Source: Scedosporium boydii (taxonomy: Eukaryota > Ascomycota > Sordariomycetes > Microascales > Microascaceae). Taken from it: 64,000 bases of DNA. The translations under genes were made by a program, and so were the position numbers. Positions 42,597 to 54,080 of this stretch are shown here, piece after piece. The notes below the pieces were generated by a model, which saw nothing but the letters and a program-made list of their open reading frames with translations, was not told the origin of the DNA and ran no database searches. The stretch lies in the NCBI GenBank assembly GCA_002221725.1, contig NJFT01000157.1:1-64000 (forward strand). The letters are read 5' to 3'. Positions within the stretch are counted from its first letter, which is position 1, and the number at the start of each line of letters is the position of its first letter.

Positions 42597-45190
42597 ATGA
42601 CGGTCAAAGGCAAGTATAGCTTGAACGAGTGTGCCTTGTTATACAGGGATGCTGTCCTCTGCGTAATCGGCGGCCAGAAGATTGGATACACGAACAATCA
42701 TCGCACCCAATTCTTTACTTCACACACACCCAACACCCGACCCTGCATCGGCATCCGTATCTTGTTCCCAAGATGCAGTGATAAGGATATTCATTTCTGC
42801 GGTCACGATGGGAACGATTCCTCTGCTCTTGCAATTGAGATCAGGCTCCACATTGGCACATGGACGTCGAGCTGCGAGGAAGTATCAGACGAAATGAGGG
42901 CAGCGCTCCCCAAACGTAAACAATCCTCTGCCAAGCCTCTACCAATATTAATACTTCAGCTCAAACTGAATGACAGCGAAGAGGCACACTTTCGCAGAAT
43001 CAGCATGCCATATATTGCAAGCTCTGAGCAAGACTATCACATCGTCAATGAAGGGCACCTGATCGACAGCGCGAAGTCCATTCGCAACATCTATCTTCAA
43101 AGGGAGTTCGAACTCCTTTTCATTGGGTGCGGTCTGATGCCAAAGGCGAGGGACAATTTCGCTACCTACTTCGGTAATACATGTCGGGATGTATTCCTAT
43201 ACACTGCTCTGTATACTTTCTTCCTATCTAATACTCTACTTCATTCGCCTCCTCTATTCAATTATTACCTACCCAATGCTACTAGATTATGGCTAACTGG
43301 TTTTAGGTCGTGGTCTATGCCCAGGTACCGCCAGGAAGTGCCCAAGTTCGCGCGGCAAAACCTGTACACTCCAATGTACCAGTTCGATACCCATCCTGAC
43401 TACTTTGTCAGTGTCTCTCAGGGCATTGTCCAGGACGTCTTTCACTTAGCTGAGGACATAAGAGGAATCCGCCAAAAGGAAGTCAAGTGCGTGTTCCTCA
43501 GAACCTGCGACAGGGATGACAACGTGGCCTCCGAGTTTTTTGTCCACATATGGCACGAGATTACAGTAGGTCACTACCTAACTACCTTTCACGGTTTTTC
43601 ACATCCTAATTCGGGTCTGATAGAACAAGCACGAGTTCGCCCAATCCTTTCCACGCCTCCTTTCCAAGCCTTCTTCTACCCTGTCCCTCGCTTTCGCGCC
43701 TCCCCCCCTTAATGCTTAATGTCGTAGACGATTATGCCGATGAAGAAGCCCGTCTCGGCACAATGTATTGGGATGCCCAGCAATTGGACCAGGATTCCTG
43801 GGCGGAGGATTGGAAGCCATCCAAATGTGATCTGGTACTCAAGATCCGCCGGCCCCAACGGAGGGATGTCAACTCGGTCGCACGAGATATGCCCATTCCA
43901 GCATTCGATATATTTTCAGGCACTGAAGGCATCAGGAGTCCCTATTACCTCAAATTCGACGCGGGTTTGAGCGTCGCGCATCGCAGGGTAGAGGCTGCCT
44001 ATAGAGCCCTCCAGGAGAATGAGGCACCGGAAAACCAACTTGCCCATCTCCTAAAACGTGACGTCCAGTGTGGATCAGGATTCTCGACCCTATTGCGCGA
44101 CCATGCCTAGCAGACTGTGGCCAGCGGAGATAAGGCTGCAGACGTTGTGGACGCCATCAACTCCTCCTTGACAACACTAAGGGACATCAACCGCGTTGCG
44201 CCGACCTTGCCTCACGTTGATCTGTTCTGCGACCTTGAGAGCCGCTTCAGGAATGCCATCAACTCATAGATTGGCGATGACGTCCTCGCGCGCTTCAAGA
44301 AGTATCTGCAGGTCACCAGACTGGGCATAATCGCCATCCTTGGTGTTACGGGTTCAGGCAAAACTCATCTCCTTGTCGTTGTTGCGCGACTTTACATGGC
44401 GCATCCTCATATTCGCAAGACCGTATGCAGCACCCCAACCAACATCGCAACAAGCAATTTTGCTGAGCACTTGTATCGCCTTGGCGTAGTGCTTGCCAAG
44501 GAAACCCACTCGCCTGCTCCACTTGTCGTGCAAGGCTGTGCTATTGAGATAGAGGCTAAGGTATTTATCAAGAGGGTTGACATAGGCCCTTCCTTCAATG
44601 CCAAGAATATAGTCAACCTATATCTTATAGGGATGTGGTTGTTGAGCCTATCTCCCTGTAAATGGCTCTTGAAGGTAGTGGGAGCTTACGATTTCCGCCT
44701 TGCCAGTGTTGATGCCCCTGGTCTATATAACCTAGTGGAAACTATCTAAAGCAGTTGCAAATTCGAGGGATTTAGCAAGTGGATCGCCTGGGAGATCCCC
44801 TTCCACGAGATCAAATTGTAGACTTCAGACTCTGCCCTCGATGTCACCCTGTTGGAGCTCGTAAAGAGCCTCATCTATGATGTCATCATGATGGCGGATG
44901 CGGTTTGCACTGCACCAGATACCTTAAGCCAGTATCCCTATGCTGAGTTCAATGCTAAGATTGCGAAGGCTGTTGTTCTTTACGACATGGGTGCTATGTT
45001 GTAACCCGATGCCATCCTCGTTTGGGGCAGCGGGTGCTGTCCGTGTGCCATGGCCGGTGACGCCTGTCAACGGCCACCGATTGTTATGACGCATCTGGAA
45101 ATGCGCAACGGCCGATGTACAAACCCCTTCTCGGACTTAGCGAGGATCTCACAATTGGAACATGTGCGGCGTAGCGGCTGGCCTGTTTCG
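42597..45190 (+). pseudogene. Decayed superfamily 1 helicase-like ATPase
   Basis: The 5' part (from the ATG at 42597) has an open frame of 371 codons that probably includes two unspliced introns (about 43170-43305 and 43565-43730). Downstream, one frame runs from 43712 to about 45190 with five stops at 44108, 44267, 44747, 44819 and 45002 and no frameshift. It contains a Walker A motif (GVTGSGKTHL) at about 44347, then a broken Walker B-like DMGAM before the stop at 45002, then GDACQRPPIVMTHLE, which matches helicase motif III of large fungal SF1 (UPF1/DNA2-like) proteins, and LEHVRRSGWPV. Stops without indels suggest decay by point mutation, such as C-to-T change of CAG/CAA. It cannot encode a working ATPase. 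Confidence 0.8.
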
Positions 45191-45750
45191 TGGTCGGTGG
45201 CGCTAGGGCCCACGGCAGAGGTGGTGACAGGGCGTCCAGGCTTGGAAGTGGTAGCGGTGCTGGTCTGTCGGGAGGTGGGAGGACTGGTAGGGCAGGCGCC
45301 CCGGACCACGGCCGGCATGGCGCCAGCGGTAGACGTGGAAGGAGTTGCTAAGATCATTGCGATGGAATGAAATGGTCTGACAGGCCGTAACCTAGGCCTT
45401 ATTCTCCTACCAATTTCTTCAATGTATCCCGATATGTACTGCATCTACATCGCGCGTTCCCGATAACAACGCAATCACTTTCACCATGGGCTTTCTGTGG
45501 AAGTAGCTGACCGCAGAAGCTGTGCTGCCTGCATCAACACGAACCACTCTTATCTCACCTCCTTTTCAGGTACATCACATCATGGACAGGAAATACGCCT
45601 GGATCACGGGAGAATGCTGGGGCCACATCAGCATACTTGATCCACGCGTTATGTTAAGAAAAATCCGAACAATCAAGATTCAATCAACGGTATCTGCAGC
45701 TCTCTGTACTATCCTCAACAACATAGGCTCTATCCCATGGTTGTTGCGAT
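45191..45750. other. Spacer between helicase relic and DUF3632 gene
   Basis: About 560 bases. The first 170 are GGT/GTG-rich low complexity where resemblance to the helicase ends. No gene is supported. Confidence 0.5.
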
Positions 45751-46687
45751 CTAAAGCTCGCGCATGATCTGAGCCGCAATCTTCGCCTCCGCGACTGAGT
45801 CCTCCACCTCCTCAAACCCTGCTTTCCAAACTTCCCATTTCTCCTGCACCAAGCCCTTCCATAGTTTATCCCTAAGCTTCTCGGGATGTCAGACCTGGCC
45901 TCTATTTTGTCTTGCTCTCTCAATGCCAATTCCTTCAAAGAATCCCCAGAGTACTGAATCCACATGGATGCGTTCCTGATAGCGGCGTAGTTATCGTCAC
46001 TACGGGTTTCCGTTTCCTCGAATGTCTCTAGCAAGGCGCACAGGGCGAAGGAGGAGTAGTTGAGTGGGTCTCTGGGATCTTCAGGGTCGACAGCGAAGCT
46101 GGTCAGGCGGGCCAAGAATGCAGACACGTTGTGAAAAGCCGTCTTCTCATCTATAATAATCTTTGAATCACGAATGTCTGTGGATTTGGACGCTTCCCTG
46201 TTAGTAGTCTAGCCACTGCATCGTAAACGGCCAACCTAGATGGTTGCGTACACATATGCAACATATCAATCCATCTAGTGAGCAACTGTGAACTCAATGG
46301 TCCATAATTTATGAAAGGGGGCACATTACTGAAGTTCCAATAATCACGGGCAGCCGTCGTCAATCCGGGGAGGTCATACCATAAGTGCCCATCAATTTCA
46401 TGGAAAATGGCCTGCCCCGAGGCGTTCTTGGCTGTCGTCTTTCGTAGCTGAAGGACAAAGTCCACCAGCCTTTTTTGATCCTCCGGAGGTGTCTCTCCTA
46501 CGATGTCGAAGAAGGCCAGCCAGACTGTCTGGAGGCGGCCGGGGACATCGAAATAAGCTGCTGTGACATATCTCGAGAAAGCTGCCGCAATTTCCGCCAA
46601 TGGCTTCTCGTCCGATGTATTAAGACCGCAGAGACACTCTACCACCTCCTCACCTGCACTCATCACGGCTGCTACTTCGTCGTCCAT
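45751..46687 (-). CDS. DUF3632 family protein
   Basis: Three exons (46687-46252, 46177-45955, 45871-45751), 259 residues. Intron 1 (GTACGC donor, ACTAACAG branch region, CCACAG acceptor) joins IDMLHM to YIRDSKIIIDEKTAF. Intron 2 (GTACTC donor, CTGAC branch, CTTAG acceptor) joins ASMWIQ to DKLWKGLVQEKWEVW. Both repair frame and family likeness. The protein is soluble and helical, with the family's conserved pieces RYVTAAYFDVPGRLQTVW, an ALLETFEE acidic stretch and the final W..GL..EKW..W region. DUF3632 proteins are common in ascomycetes, often in multicopy families; no activity is known. It lies next to a decayed helicase and a gene-poor region. Confidence 0.85.
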
Positions 46688-49340
46688 TATATGAAGTATA
46701 ACACTAGATGCTTCGGCAGATAGTAAGGTTTTCTGCTAATCTATCGAATGCGCAAGGTCCGATGTGGGGTGATGGTCGATCCGTCTGGGCAGTAGTAGGA
46801 ACGGGAAGGGAACTAACCCGGAATTATATAGGTATTATAATCAAGGAGCAAGCGATAAATGTCGTCCGTTGTGACATGTGGGACGTAGAAAGCACTCCAG
46901 ACTTGTTCATCTCTCTTCGCCTTCTCATTCATCTTCTCCTCCTCCACGTACTCGAGAATTTATCGTAAATGTGTTTATCAATTCTTTCAGCATCTCCCTA
47001 CAAATCTACCCACCACAGGGGTCTGGGCACATCTTTTGGAGTTTCTGCCGCGATTGCTTCAAAGAGAGCTTTGTCATGGGCAGTCTTATGAAAGGCCGCC
47101 GTGCTTAGCCACTCTGCATTCGAAGGGGTAATTTCTCGGTGCTATTTGGCTCTGCGGCGCCCCAGCAGTAGAAAGAACGATGATGCCCCGAGAACGAGGG
47201 GCTCATTCCCGTCTCCTTTGTTCCTGTCTTTTTTTAAGCTCGTAATTTACGAGTCCTTGTACCTTTCGATTGAGGGTCGGAATTTTATAGGCCACCTCCA
47301 TGGCTTTGTTTGCCACGCCATACCAGGATCAACATATCCATGGAAAGTATGTGGCGTGGCGAATATGATTCGTCTCCAAATGCGAATAGCTCTGGTGTTG
47401 GCTCTACAGCTCCCTGGGTTTGTGCATGATTTAGCGATAGCCCAACGGGTTATATAAACAGTAATTATAACATTTTGAGGGGGGTTGTGAACGACTCTCT
47501 GTTATTACGAATTTACAGCTAAGATGCACTATACCCCCAACCTACCTCGTCCCTTGGCCACGAATGAAACGGCAAACTCCTTTGGATCATCTTTCCCCTT
47601 CACTTCGCAGAGTAGCAAAATGTCAGAGACAATTGGGGTAGGAAGTGAGCCAGCCTATTGCAACCTGACTTCGTCCTTTTACTAAAACTAGGGAAGGCAG
47701 CAGCAGCATCAACCCAGGCTCAACTAGATGGCAGTGTAATTGTAGTAACTCCATGGGACAGTAGGGCTATGCTCCTCGTCATCATCTTGACGACATGGCT
47801 TTTACCCAGGCTGGCCATTCCGATGCCGCTTCCGATACTCGTCTTCCTCAACGAACACTTAGCGAAGACCATAACCACCGCCTTTGTTACCGCAGTTTCC
47901 TCTTCGATCTTCTTCTTTACCCAACAAATAGTAACTTTTATTGCTTATCATGCAGCTCTGGGCTATTCTACATCCCCCGCTTCACCTTTTCTAGGTATGA
48001 TCTGGGTTTTGCTGTTTTTGCCTTGCATCGTAGACAAGGTGGCAGCGAATATGCATCCGGGCTCGCGGAGGACTTGCTTGGTCTGGGGTTCCTTTGCATT
48101 GTGGTGGGCTATAGGTCTTGCAATTACACCGAAGGAGGCCCTGATTAATGGCTTGATCCGGTTGCGGAACATCATCCAGCTTCAGTTGGGTGAATCGTTT
48201 TTGGTCATCAGCGGTCGCTTTGCGATCAAGAGAGTCAATCCAGGCTAACCTCTACGAGTGCGGACACTTAAGTAGCATATCGGGCAAACCCTTAATGGAG
48301 GAAGGGTACGGATAGATCTGAATTGATTTCGTGTGTAACCGCATTTGCTATGTTCTCAGAGCCCAGCTCAGAGTCGCAGTGGTTACTATATATCCAGCGA
48401 CGTGTCAACCAATACTTCAGCCTTCATCGAGAAGGTCGAATTGCCTGTTGAAGTATCGTAAAAACGACAGTCGATAATAGCGATTCATCCAGAGAAAATT
48501 CGATTAGACGGATCCGTAGCTAAGTTCCAGTTGTGATTCACAATGTCAATGCTATAAAAGCCATATGGCGAGGGGGAAACAAAGGTGAGTCTTCCTCTTG
48601 TCGCCGGGGCGATTAACTTCCCGATCAGCTCTACTTTTATTTCCTTCGACTTAACGGTGAGATCTAGCAATAACTCTGAGAGTACCTTTATACTATTTAA
48701 ATTGTGTTTCAGCTCTGGAGGGTTGGCAGGAATTCTGCCATAGAGATTGACGTGTTGTTTGGTGTCACCATGTAATTCCCGGTTGATGGCTTCAACCTAA
48801 CCCATGCGATATATTCAGCGGTCTGTCTCAAGCACCGACTTGGAGCTAGGCGGCATGAGCAGAACTGGCATGATAATGGGGTTAGGGAACTAACAACTCC
48901 AGTCAACGAGGAGGAACTTGAAATGTAGTAATTTGAAGCACAGGCTGTCCTCGCGGACCCTAATCAGCTGCGCAGGCCCTATAACGCGGTGACTTCGTTC
49001 ATATGGCATGTTTTGAAGGATAATTCTGATTTCTTTCGGGTCTTCTGTTCCAATCCGAGGGAGCAATCATCAGCGAAGCGCAAGACGAGTCCCGTCGTTT
49101 TCTGATCCTGTCCTGGTGAAAATATCTTTGCTCCCCGGCTCATCCTCGGTTCTACTTCCACTCCTGGTCGGTTACCTCAAATGATGAGTAATCGGGACAG
49201 GTACTTCATAAAGCCTTCAGCTCGCCCAGCTCAAGTCACATTCAGGCTTCAGCTCATTTCCGAGTGTGCAAATGTACACGCGTCATCGCTCGCTCCGCTA
49301 AACTATCTTCAGCCGTCAAGCCTACCCGAAGTGCACGAGA
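46688..49340. other. Gene-poor region with coding-like fragments
   Basis: About 2.65 kb. Two short stretches on the minus strand look coding (46998-47141 and about 47535-47647). A 196-codon hydrophobic plus-strand frame begins with a non-ATG codon at 47658 and overlaps nothing recognisable. An imperfect inverted repeat with GCCACGCCA arms lies at 47313-47361. Confidence 0.45.
46998..47141 (-). pseudogene. Possible exon relic of a small dimeric-barrel-like protein
   Basis: After an ATAG acceptor at 47142 the minus strand reads 47 codons to a stop, including EWLSTAAFHKTAHDKALF, which resembles the helical end of small alpha/beta-barrel (ABM-type) proteins. A second coding-like stretch in the expected order lies at 47535-47647 (LLLCEVKGKDDPKEFAVSF) and ends at a GTAGGT donor. 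No ATG and no middle exon are evident, so this is probably a relic. Confidence 0.25.
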
Positions 49341-50039
49341 ATGAACATCCTCAAAATCTCGGTCGTTCTTTCCCTTCTGGGCCTCTCTGCCACCCAAGGT
49401 ACCTCCAGCATCGAGTCTGTTACGTGTGGTACCAACAAATATACTCAGAAGCAGGTCAACGAGGCCGTTGATGAAGCCTGCAGGCTGATTTCCACGAGCC
49501 AGCAGCTCGGCACCAACAAGTACCCCCATCGATTCAACAACCGAGAGGGTCTCGTATTTGCTACTTCTGGACCCTATGAGGAGTTTCCCATTCTAAAATC
49601 CGGCAACTATACTGGACGTAAGTCATCGTTTCATGTCGTCTCAGACCAAGTTCTCAATGACCTCATGATTTTATTTTCCCTCCTTCAACTGGTCTTCAAT
49701 GCTTGGGGTTGGTCAGGGTAGGCTAACTCCATGTTCTCAGAATCTCCCGGCGCTGATCGCGTTGTCCTGAACGCCAACTACCAGCAATCATGCGTTTATG
49801 TCGGCGCCATGACCCATACTAACGCTCCTACTCGGAACGGCTTCGTGCTCTGTAACGAGACTGCCAATGCAAGCAGTGGTGGCAGTGGCGGTGATAGTAC
49901 GGGTGGCACGGGTAGTACTAGCGGCTCAAGCACAAATGGAACCTCAGGCTCCGGCGATTCTGGCGCGGCAACTTCGGGCATCAGCAGTATGCTTGTTGGG
50001 GGATTGGTTTCCTTCTTTGTCTTGCTAAATGCCCTATAG
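49341..50039 (+). CDS. Secreted, probably GPI-anchored RNase T1-type guanyl ribonuclease
   Basis: Two exons (49341-49617, 49741-50039), 191 residues; donor GTAAGT, branch GCTAAC, acceptor CTCAG. Residues 1-19 are a signal peptide. The RNase N1/T1 fold is clear, and every catalytic position of the family is kept: Tyr61 and His63 (KYPHRFNN), Glu81 (PYEEFPIL), Arg99 (PGADRVVL), His118 (MTHTNAP) and Phe127 (NGFVLC). It should cut RNA after G outside the cell. After the domain comes a Gly/Ser/Thr stalk (about 135-170) and a hydrophobic end (MLVGGLVSFFVLLNAL) preceded by small residues, the pattern of a GPI attachment signal. Classical members are freely secreted, so surface anchoring is unusual. 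Confidence 0.9.
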
Positions 50040-50304
50040 GCTCGCCCACTGTGAACCCCCTGCATTTTGATTTTTGCATCTTCGCTCTGCGGTCTATTCT
50101 TCACAAACAAGCATTGCACTCATAAAACGTCATGTTCACATAGATGTCCACAACACCGAAATGGACGGTCGCTGAGCCCGCCGGTCCATTTTTATATTAG
50201 AGTAACGAGCCATTGATATATCTCCATGCCAGGTAGATGTCCTAGCTGATCATCTCCAAACAAATCTCTTCCGTTGTCCTTCTTTGCGTGGTGAACATCA
50301 TCCC

Positions 50305-51921
50305 TCATTTGATGTCGTATCTATCGCTTTCGTGCTGTACTGGTCGATAGACGAAGTAATCAAACTTTGCCTCTATAGCGGTCCCATTCAAATCCGAACA
50401 CGCAACTCCAACGAACGCACCCGTAAAGCTGCCATGCGCTTGGTGTCCTCCACACTCGTCAGAAATAATCGAAGCATCATAAACCGGCCCAATCTTCATA
50501 AGCTGCCCCCCCTCAAGCGCGTAGTAAAACTGAAGTTCATTGCTGCGGATCGTTAAAGCCAACTTCACCTTGCCTTCATTGGGGATTTGGACAGCCTCTG
50601 GGAACGGCTTGGTGAGGTTGCCGTTGGGCCACGAGCACTCGGAACTCTGGAGGAGAAGTTCCCTCTGACCATCAGAGTGGGCTGTCACCGTGAGGTAAAA
50701 GAAGTTATAGCGGCTATAGTAGGCCGTGAGACCGGCGAATTGCCTTTCGTCGGTGGGACTGAAGTCAATGATCGTCTCGGCATCGTAGGAGAAGTGTGTT
50801 TGGCGGCGTGCAACAAGCGCCTGCTCAAACCACGAGCCGGGGGCTTCCCTCCCAATCAGGGTGAGCTTTCCATCCTCAAGCCGGAAAATACGTTCCGTTT
50901 CGGGAGTCCTGAGCCACTGGAAGTCCCTGTGCAGCCCATTTTCAAAGGTGTATTTTATCTCCGCCCAGTATTTGGCCTCATCTCGCTCTCCAGGTAGGTC
51001 GACATATAAGGCTGGTACCGGCCCGTTCTTGATATAGAGCCAGTCATCATCCCCCCAGTACGCCTCCTGAATAGCTGTCTCGCGTCCCAGAACACACCTT
51101 CGCTTCTGAGTGATGGGTCGGCCGGACAAGTGGACAAGATATGTCTTGCCATCCGGTGTGTCGACGAAATCTCCGTGCCCTGCTCTCTGCAACGCCGCCC
51201 AGGGAGAGTCCTTTGATGTGACGATGTACTTTTGCGGGTGGGTTTCGTAAGGTCCCCAGATATCGCGGGAACGGGCAAGTGTACACGCATGTTCATATGC
51301 AGTACCTCCCTCGGCTGTCAGGAGGTAGTACCAACCGTTTCGCTTGTAAAGATGCGGGCCCTCGACAAGGTCCAACTCCGTTCCCTTGAAGATGTTCCTC
51401 CTGGGTCCGACAAGCTTTCCTGCGGCGGGATCGAATTCCTGGAGGACAATTCCAGCGAAGACTCTCGGGCGAGCCCGGTGGTCCCACAACATATTCACGA
51501 ACCATTTCCGGCCGTCATCATCGTGGAAGAGGGAAGGATCAAATCCGGATGAGTTCACATAAATGGGATCCGACCACGGTCCCTCAATTGAACTCGCAGT
51601 CGTGATGTAATTTGGAGTATCCTTGAATGAGCCATCCTTTCTCTTGACATCCGTGTAAACCAGCCAAAAGTTCTTTCCATCGTGCGAGAGACAGGGTGCC
51701 CATATACCACAGCTATCAGGGTTTCCCCGCATATCTAGCTGGCTCTTTCGATTCAAGGGTCTTATTACGAGTTCCCAGTTTGCGAGGTCCTTTGAATGAT
51801 GGATCTGTACCCCGGGGTACCACTCAAAGGTTGAGGTGGCGATGTAGTAGTCATCGCCAACCCTGAGGATGGATGGATCGGGGTTGAACCCGGGGAGGAC
51901 GGGATTTCGCACCAAAGGCAT
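50305..51921 (-). CDS. GH43 beta-xylosidase
   Basis: Intronless, 538 residues, counted from the ATG at 51921; the frame is open 101 codons further upstream, but that part is unrelated and the family begins at PLVRNPVLPGFNPDPSI. GH43 five-bladed propeller residues are visible: the catalytic base Asp in GFNPDPSI, the second Asp in SSGFDPSLFHDDDGR and the acid Glu in LVEGPHLYKR. TSTFEWYPGVQIHHS is characteristic of the xylosidase group. The C-terminal 200 residues form the accessory beta sandwich (FAGLTAYYSRYNFFYL). No signal peptide, so it probably works inside the cell on imported xylo-oligosaccharides. It is tail-to-tail with the RNase gene (265 bases). Confidence 0.93.
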   Translation of the reverse strand: MPLVRNPVLPGFNPDPSILRVGDDYYIATSTFEWYPGVQIHHSKDLANWELVIRPLNRKSQLDMRGNPDSCGIWAPCLSHDGKNFWLVYTDVKRKDGSFKDTPNYITTASSIEGPWSDPIYVNSSGFDPSLFHDDDGRKWFVNMLWDHRARPRVFAGIVLQEFDPAAGKLVGPRRNIFKGTELDLVEGPHLYKRNGWYYLLTAEGGTAYEHACTLARSRDIWGPYETHPQKYIVTSKDSPWAALQRAGHGDFVDTPDGKTYLVHLSGRPITQKRRCVLGRETAIQEAYWGDDDWLYIKNGPVPALYVDLPGERDEAKYWAEIKYTFENGLHRDFQWLRTPETERIFRLEDGKLTLIGREAPGSWFEQALVARRQTHFSYDAETIIDFSPTDERQFAGLTAYYSRYNFFYLTVTAHSDGQRELLLQSSECSWPNGNLTKPFPEAVQIPNEGKVKLALTIRSNELQFYYALEGGQLMKIGPVYDASIISDECGGHQAHGSFTGAFVGVACSDLNGTAIEAKFDYFVYRPVQHESDRYDIK

Positions 51922-54080
51922 TTTGAGTTGCAAGTGTAGTAGGGTTGTGTTCGAACAACGACGAGTAGAGGCAGAATGGGAGAGTCCTGAATCCTTCGAG
52001 ATGGACACTTGGGCAGCCGGCTTGTTTTGTACTGGCGGATAGCCAACAGTTAACGAATTGAGGGGATGCGCCGAACCCCGCACCGTCTTTGCAATACAGT
52101 GTCCACGATCTCCGGGAACCGGGAGACGGACCCGGGCAGGAGCGGGGTGGGAATCCACTTCATCAATGTAACCTCTCTCCCTTGGCTGTGCCACTAACCC
52201 AACGGGCCGGCACAGTCCATCCAATAAGAGGAACCATACTGAATTTATCCGGTTAGCTCCATCATCTTACGGATGTTGTCAACCATTGAAAGAGAAGGTT
52301 AACCTTCATGCGCATTACTTCGCAAGGCGTCCCGTACTTCAAGAAAATATCTAAAGCCCGTAGATATCGAGATTATTGCATCCAACTATGCGCTCGCGTG
52401 GTTAGACTTGTCTGCTCCTCTTCCAAGCTGTCATCGCAAGCATAAAAATAGCTTCCCAGAAACGACGGCGTTTCGATTACCAGGCAAGGAGGAACGTGCG
52501 AGAGGAAGGAAACGTGAAAAGCGGCTACTTTTCAATTAGAGATGTACACAGCACACAGTATGGGGTGCGCTTATATCCTCGGGAGAGAAGAGCTGGGTAT
52601 GCGTGGGGCGCATTAATCCATCAACGTACACAATCTTTGTAACTTGGAAGTTTTGTGAGTCTGGTGAGAAATACCAAGCGGCGGGTCTGGAAGGGTTGAG
52701 TCTCTCCTTGCCTGGAACATCTCTGCGAGATATATTCGGAAGCCGAAGCAGTTTGTTATGGCAGCTTGGGGCCTCATCGCTGCAGATGATCTTACGCATC
52801 CGCTACCCGGCAGCCTAATTTGGAATGAAAACGAGAAGCCGTAAACGGAATTGAACAGAGCTATGATCAAGGAACCAAGTAAAGGAGGATTCGAATCCAT
52901 CGTCTAGAAGGGGATCATTTGTCAAGTCCGCGTTCCCAGTGATTCCTTGAGAAATACCTCAATACCTCCGGGACGCCCCTGGGAATTATTGCTTCATTTC
53001 CTCCTCTATGAAGTGCCCAGCCGGCCCATGCCACTGACAGGTGCTAACTACATGGTAGGCACCTGCCAGCGAATGGCGTCTATCTGTCCTGTCCATGCTT
53101 CAAGCAAGTATTCATGCGACTTCGCCACGTGGGAGAAGAGAGGCTTGTGACCCAGGCCAGACCAAGATTGTCCTCTAGGCCCGTGCCCAGACCAGATTCC
53201 ATTTCCAGTTGAGGACTTCGTACGAATCGTACGAATGAATAGGGAGAAGAAAGAGAACAAGGTACAGTCGTCGACTTTGGAGGACAATGAGGCCATTTAT
53301 CGGGCTGGGCTGTATGTGAAAGCCCCGAATAGCACATCTCAATCCGACATTCGAAGACCTGGTAGGAATGTTCCCCGTGTACGAAGCAGCCCATGTCATC
53401 TTCGCCTCGTCAATGATTTTGGGAAAAACAGAGCTGAGCAGAACAGGTAAACAAACACCCATACATTTATCTCGTTAGCGCAAATCCTTGGTCTACACAG
53501 CCACAGATACGCGAGGAAGCACCCAATATCTCTTGGCCCAATTGACCCAGGCTGTACGAAGTAAAGGGTGCGGGGAAGAAGATCACCGAAAACCTCCCTC
53601 TGGCCGTAATTGGTCGTGCCCGCCTCAAATTACCATCGATCCATGCCCCAGCATGAAAAAGGAGGTGTCAGGCTGGTGAACATGCCATGCCCAGTGCGGC
53701 CTATCAACGTCGACAATGTGAGACGAACAGGGCGGGAATGGGCCAATCCCGCTCCTTCCCGTTTCGTGACTAAGCACTTATCGTGAAAAACTTCTTGGCG
53801 TTGATGCCCTCGGAAATTCGTGCCCTACGAAAAGATGAGGTGCAGAAACATTCGACCACCTGGTCTCTAAATGGCCGCTCTCTTGTCCTTGCAGCTTCTC
53901 TAGCGACGCAAGCGAAAACTTTCCTTCGCCAGCTCAGCAATCCAACCTAGCTGCTTTCTTTTTATACGACGGGAGGCACTCTTTCCTGTTCCCCGTCCTC
54001 GATAGCGCGCCCTTCACCGTCGAGTCGAGGGAATAATTCACCCCCACCATCGCGGCTGAAACACAAACACAGCGACTTGA
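51922..54080. other. Intergenic region between GH43 and HET genes
   Basis: About 2.2 kb. It holds both promoters. Only short frames below 110 codons occur and none resembles a protein family. A GGATTCGAATCC sequence near 52890 resembles a Pol III B box but has no tRNA structure around it. Confidence 0.5.

Noticed and set aside
47658..48248. 196-codon hydrophobic plus-strand frame
   Set aside because: It begins at a non-ATG codon, has no domain likeness and lies in a gene-poor, AT-rich area.
52880..52900. GGATTCGAATCC, like a Pol III B box
   Set aside because: No A box or tRNA fold lies at the right distance on either strand.
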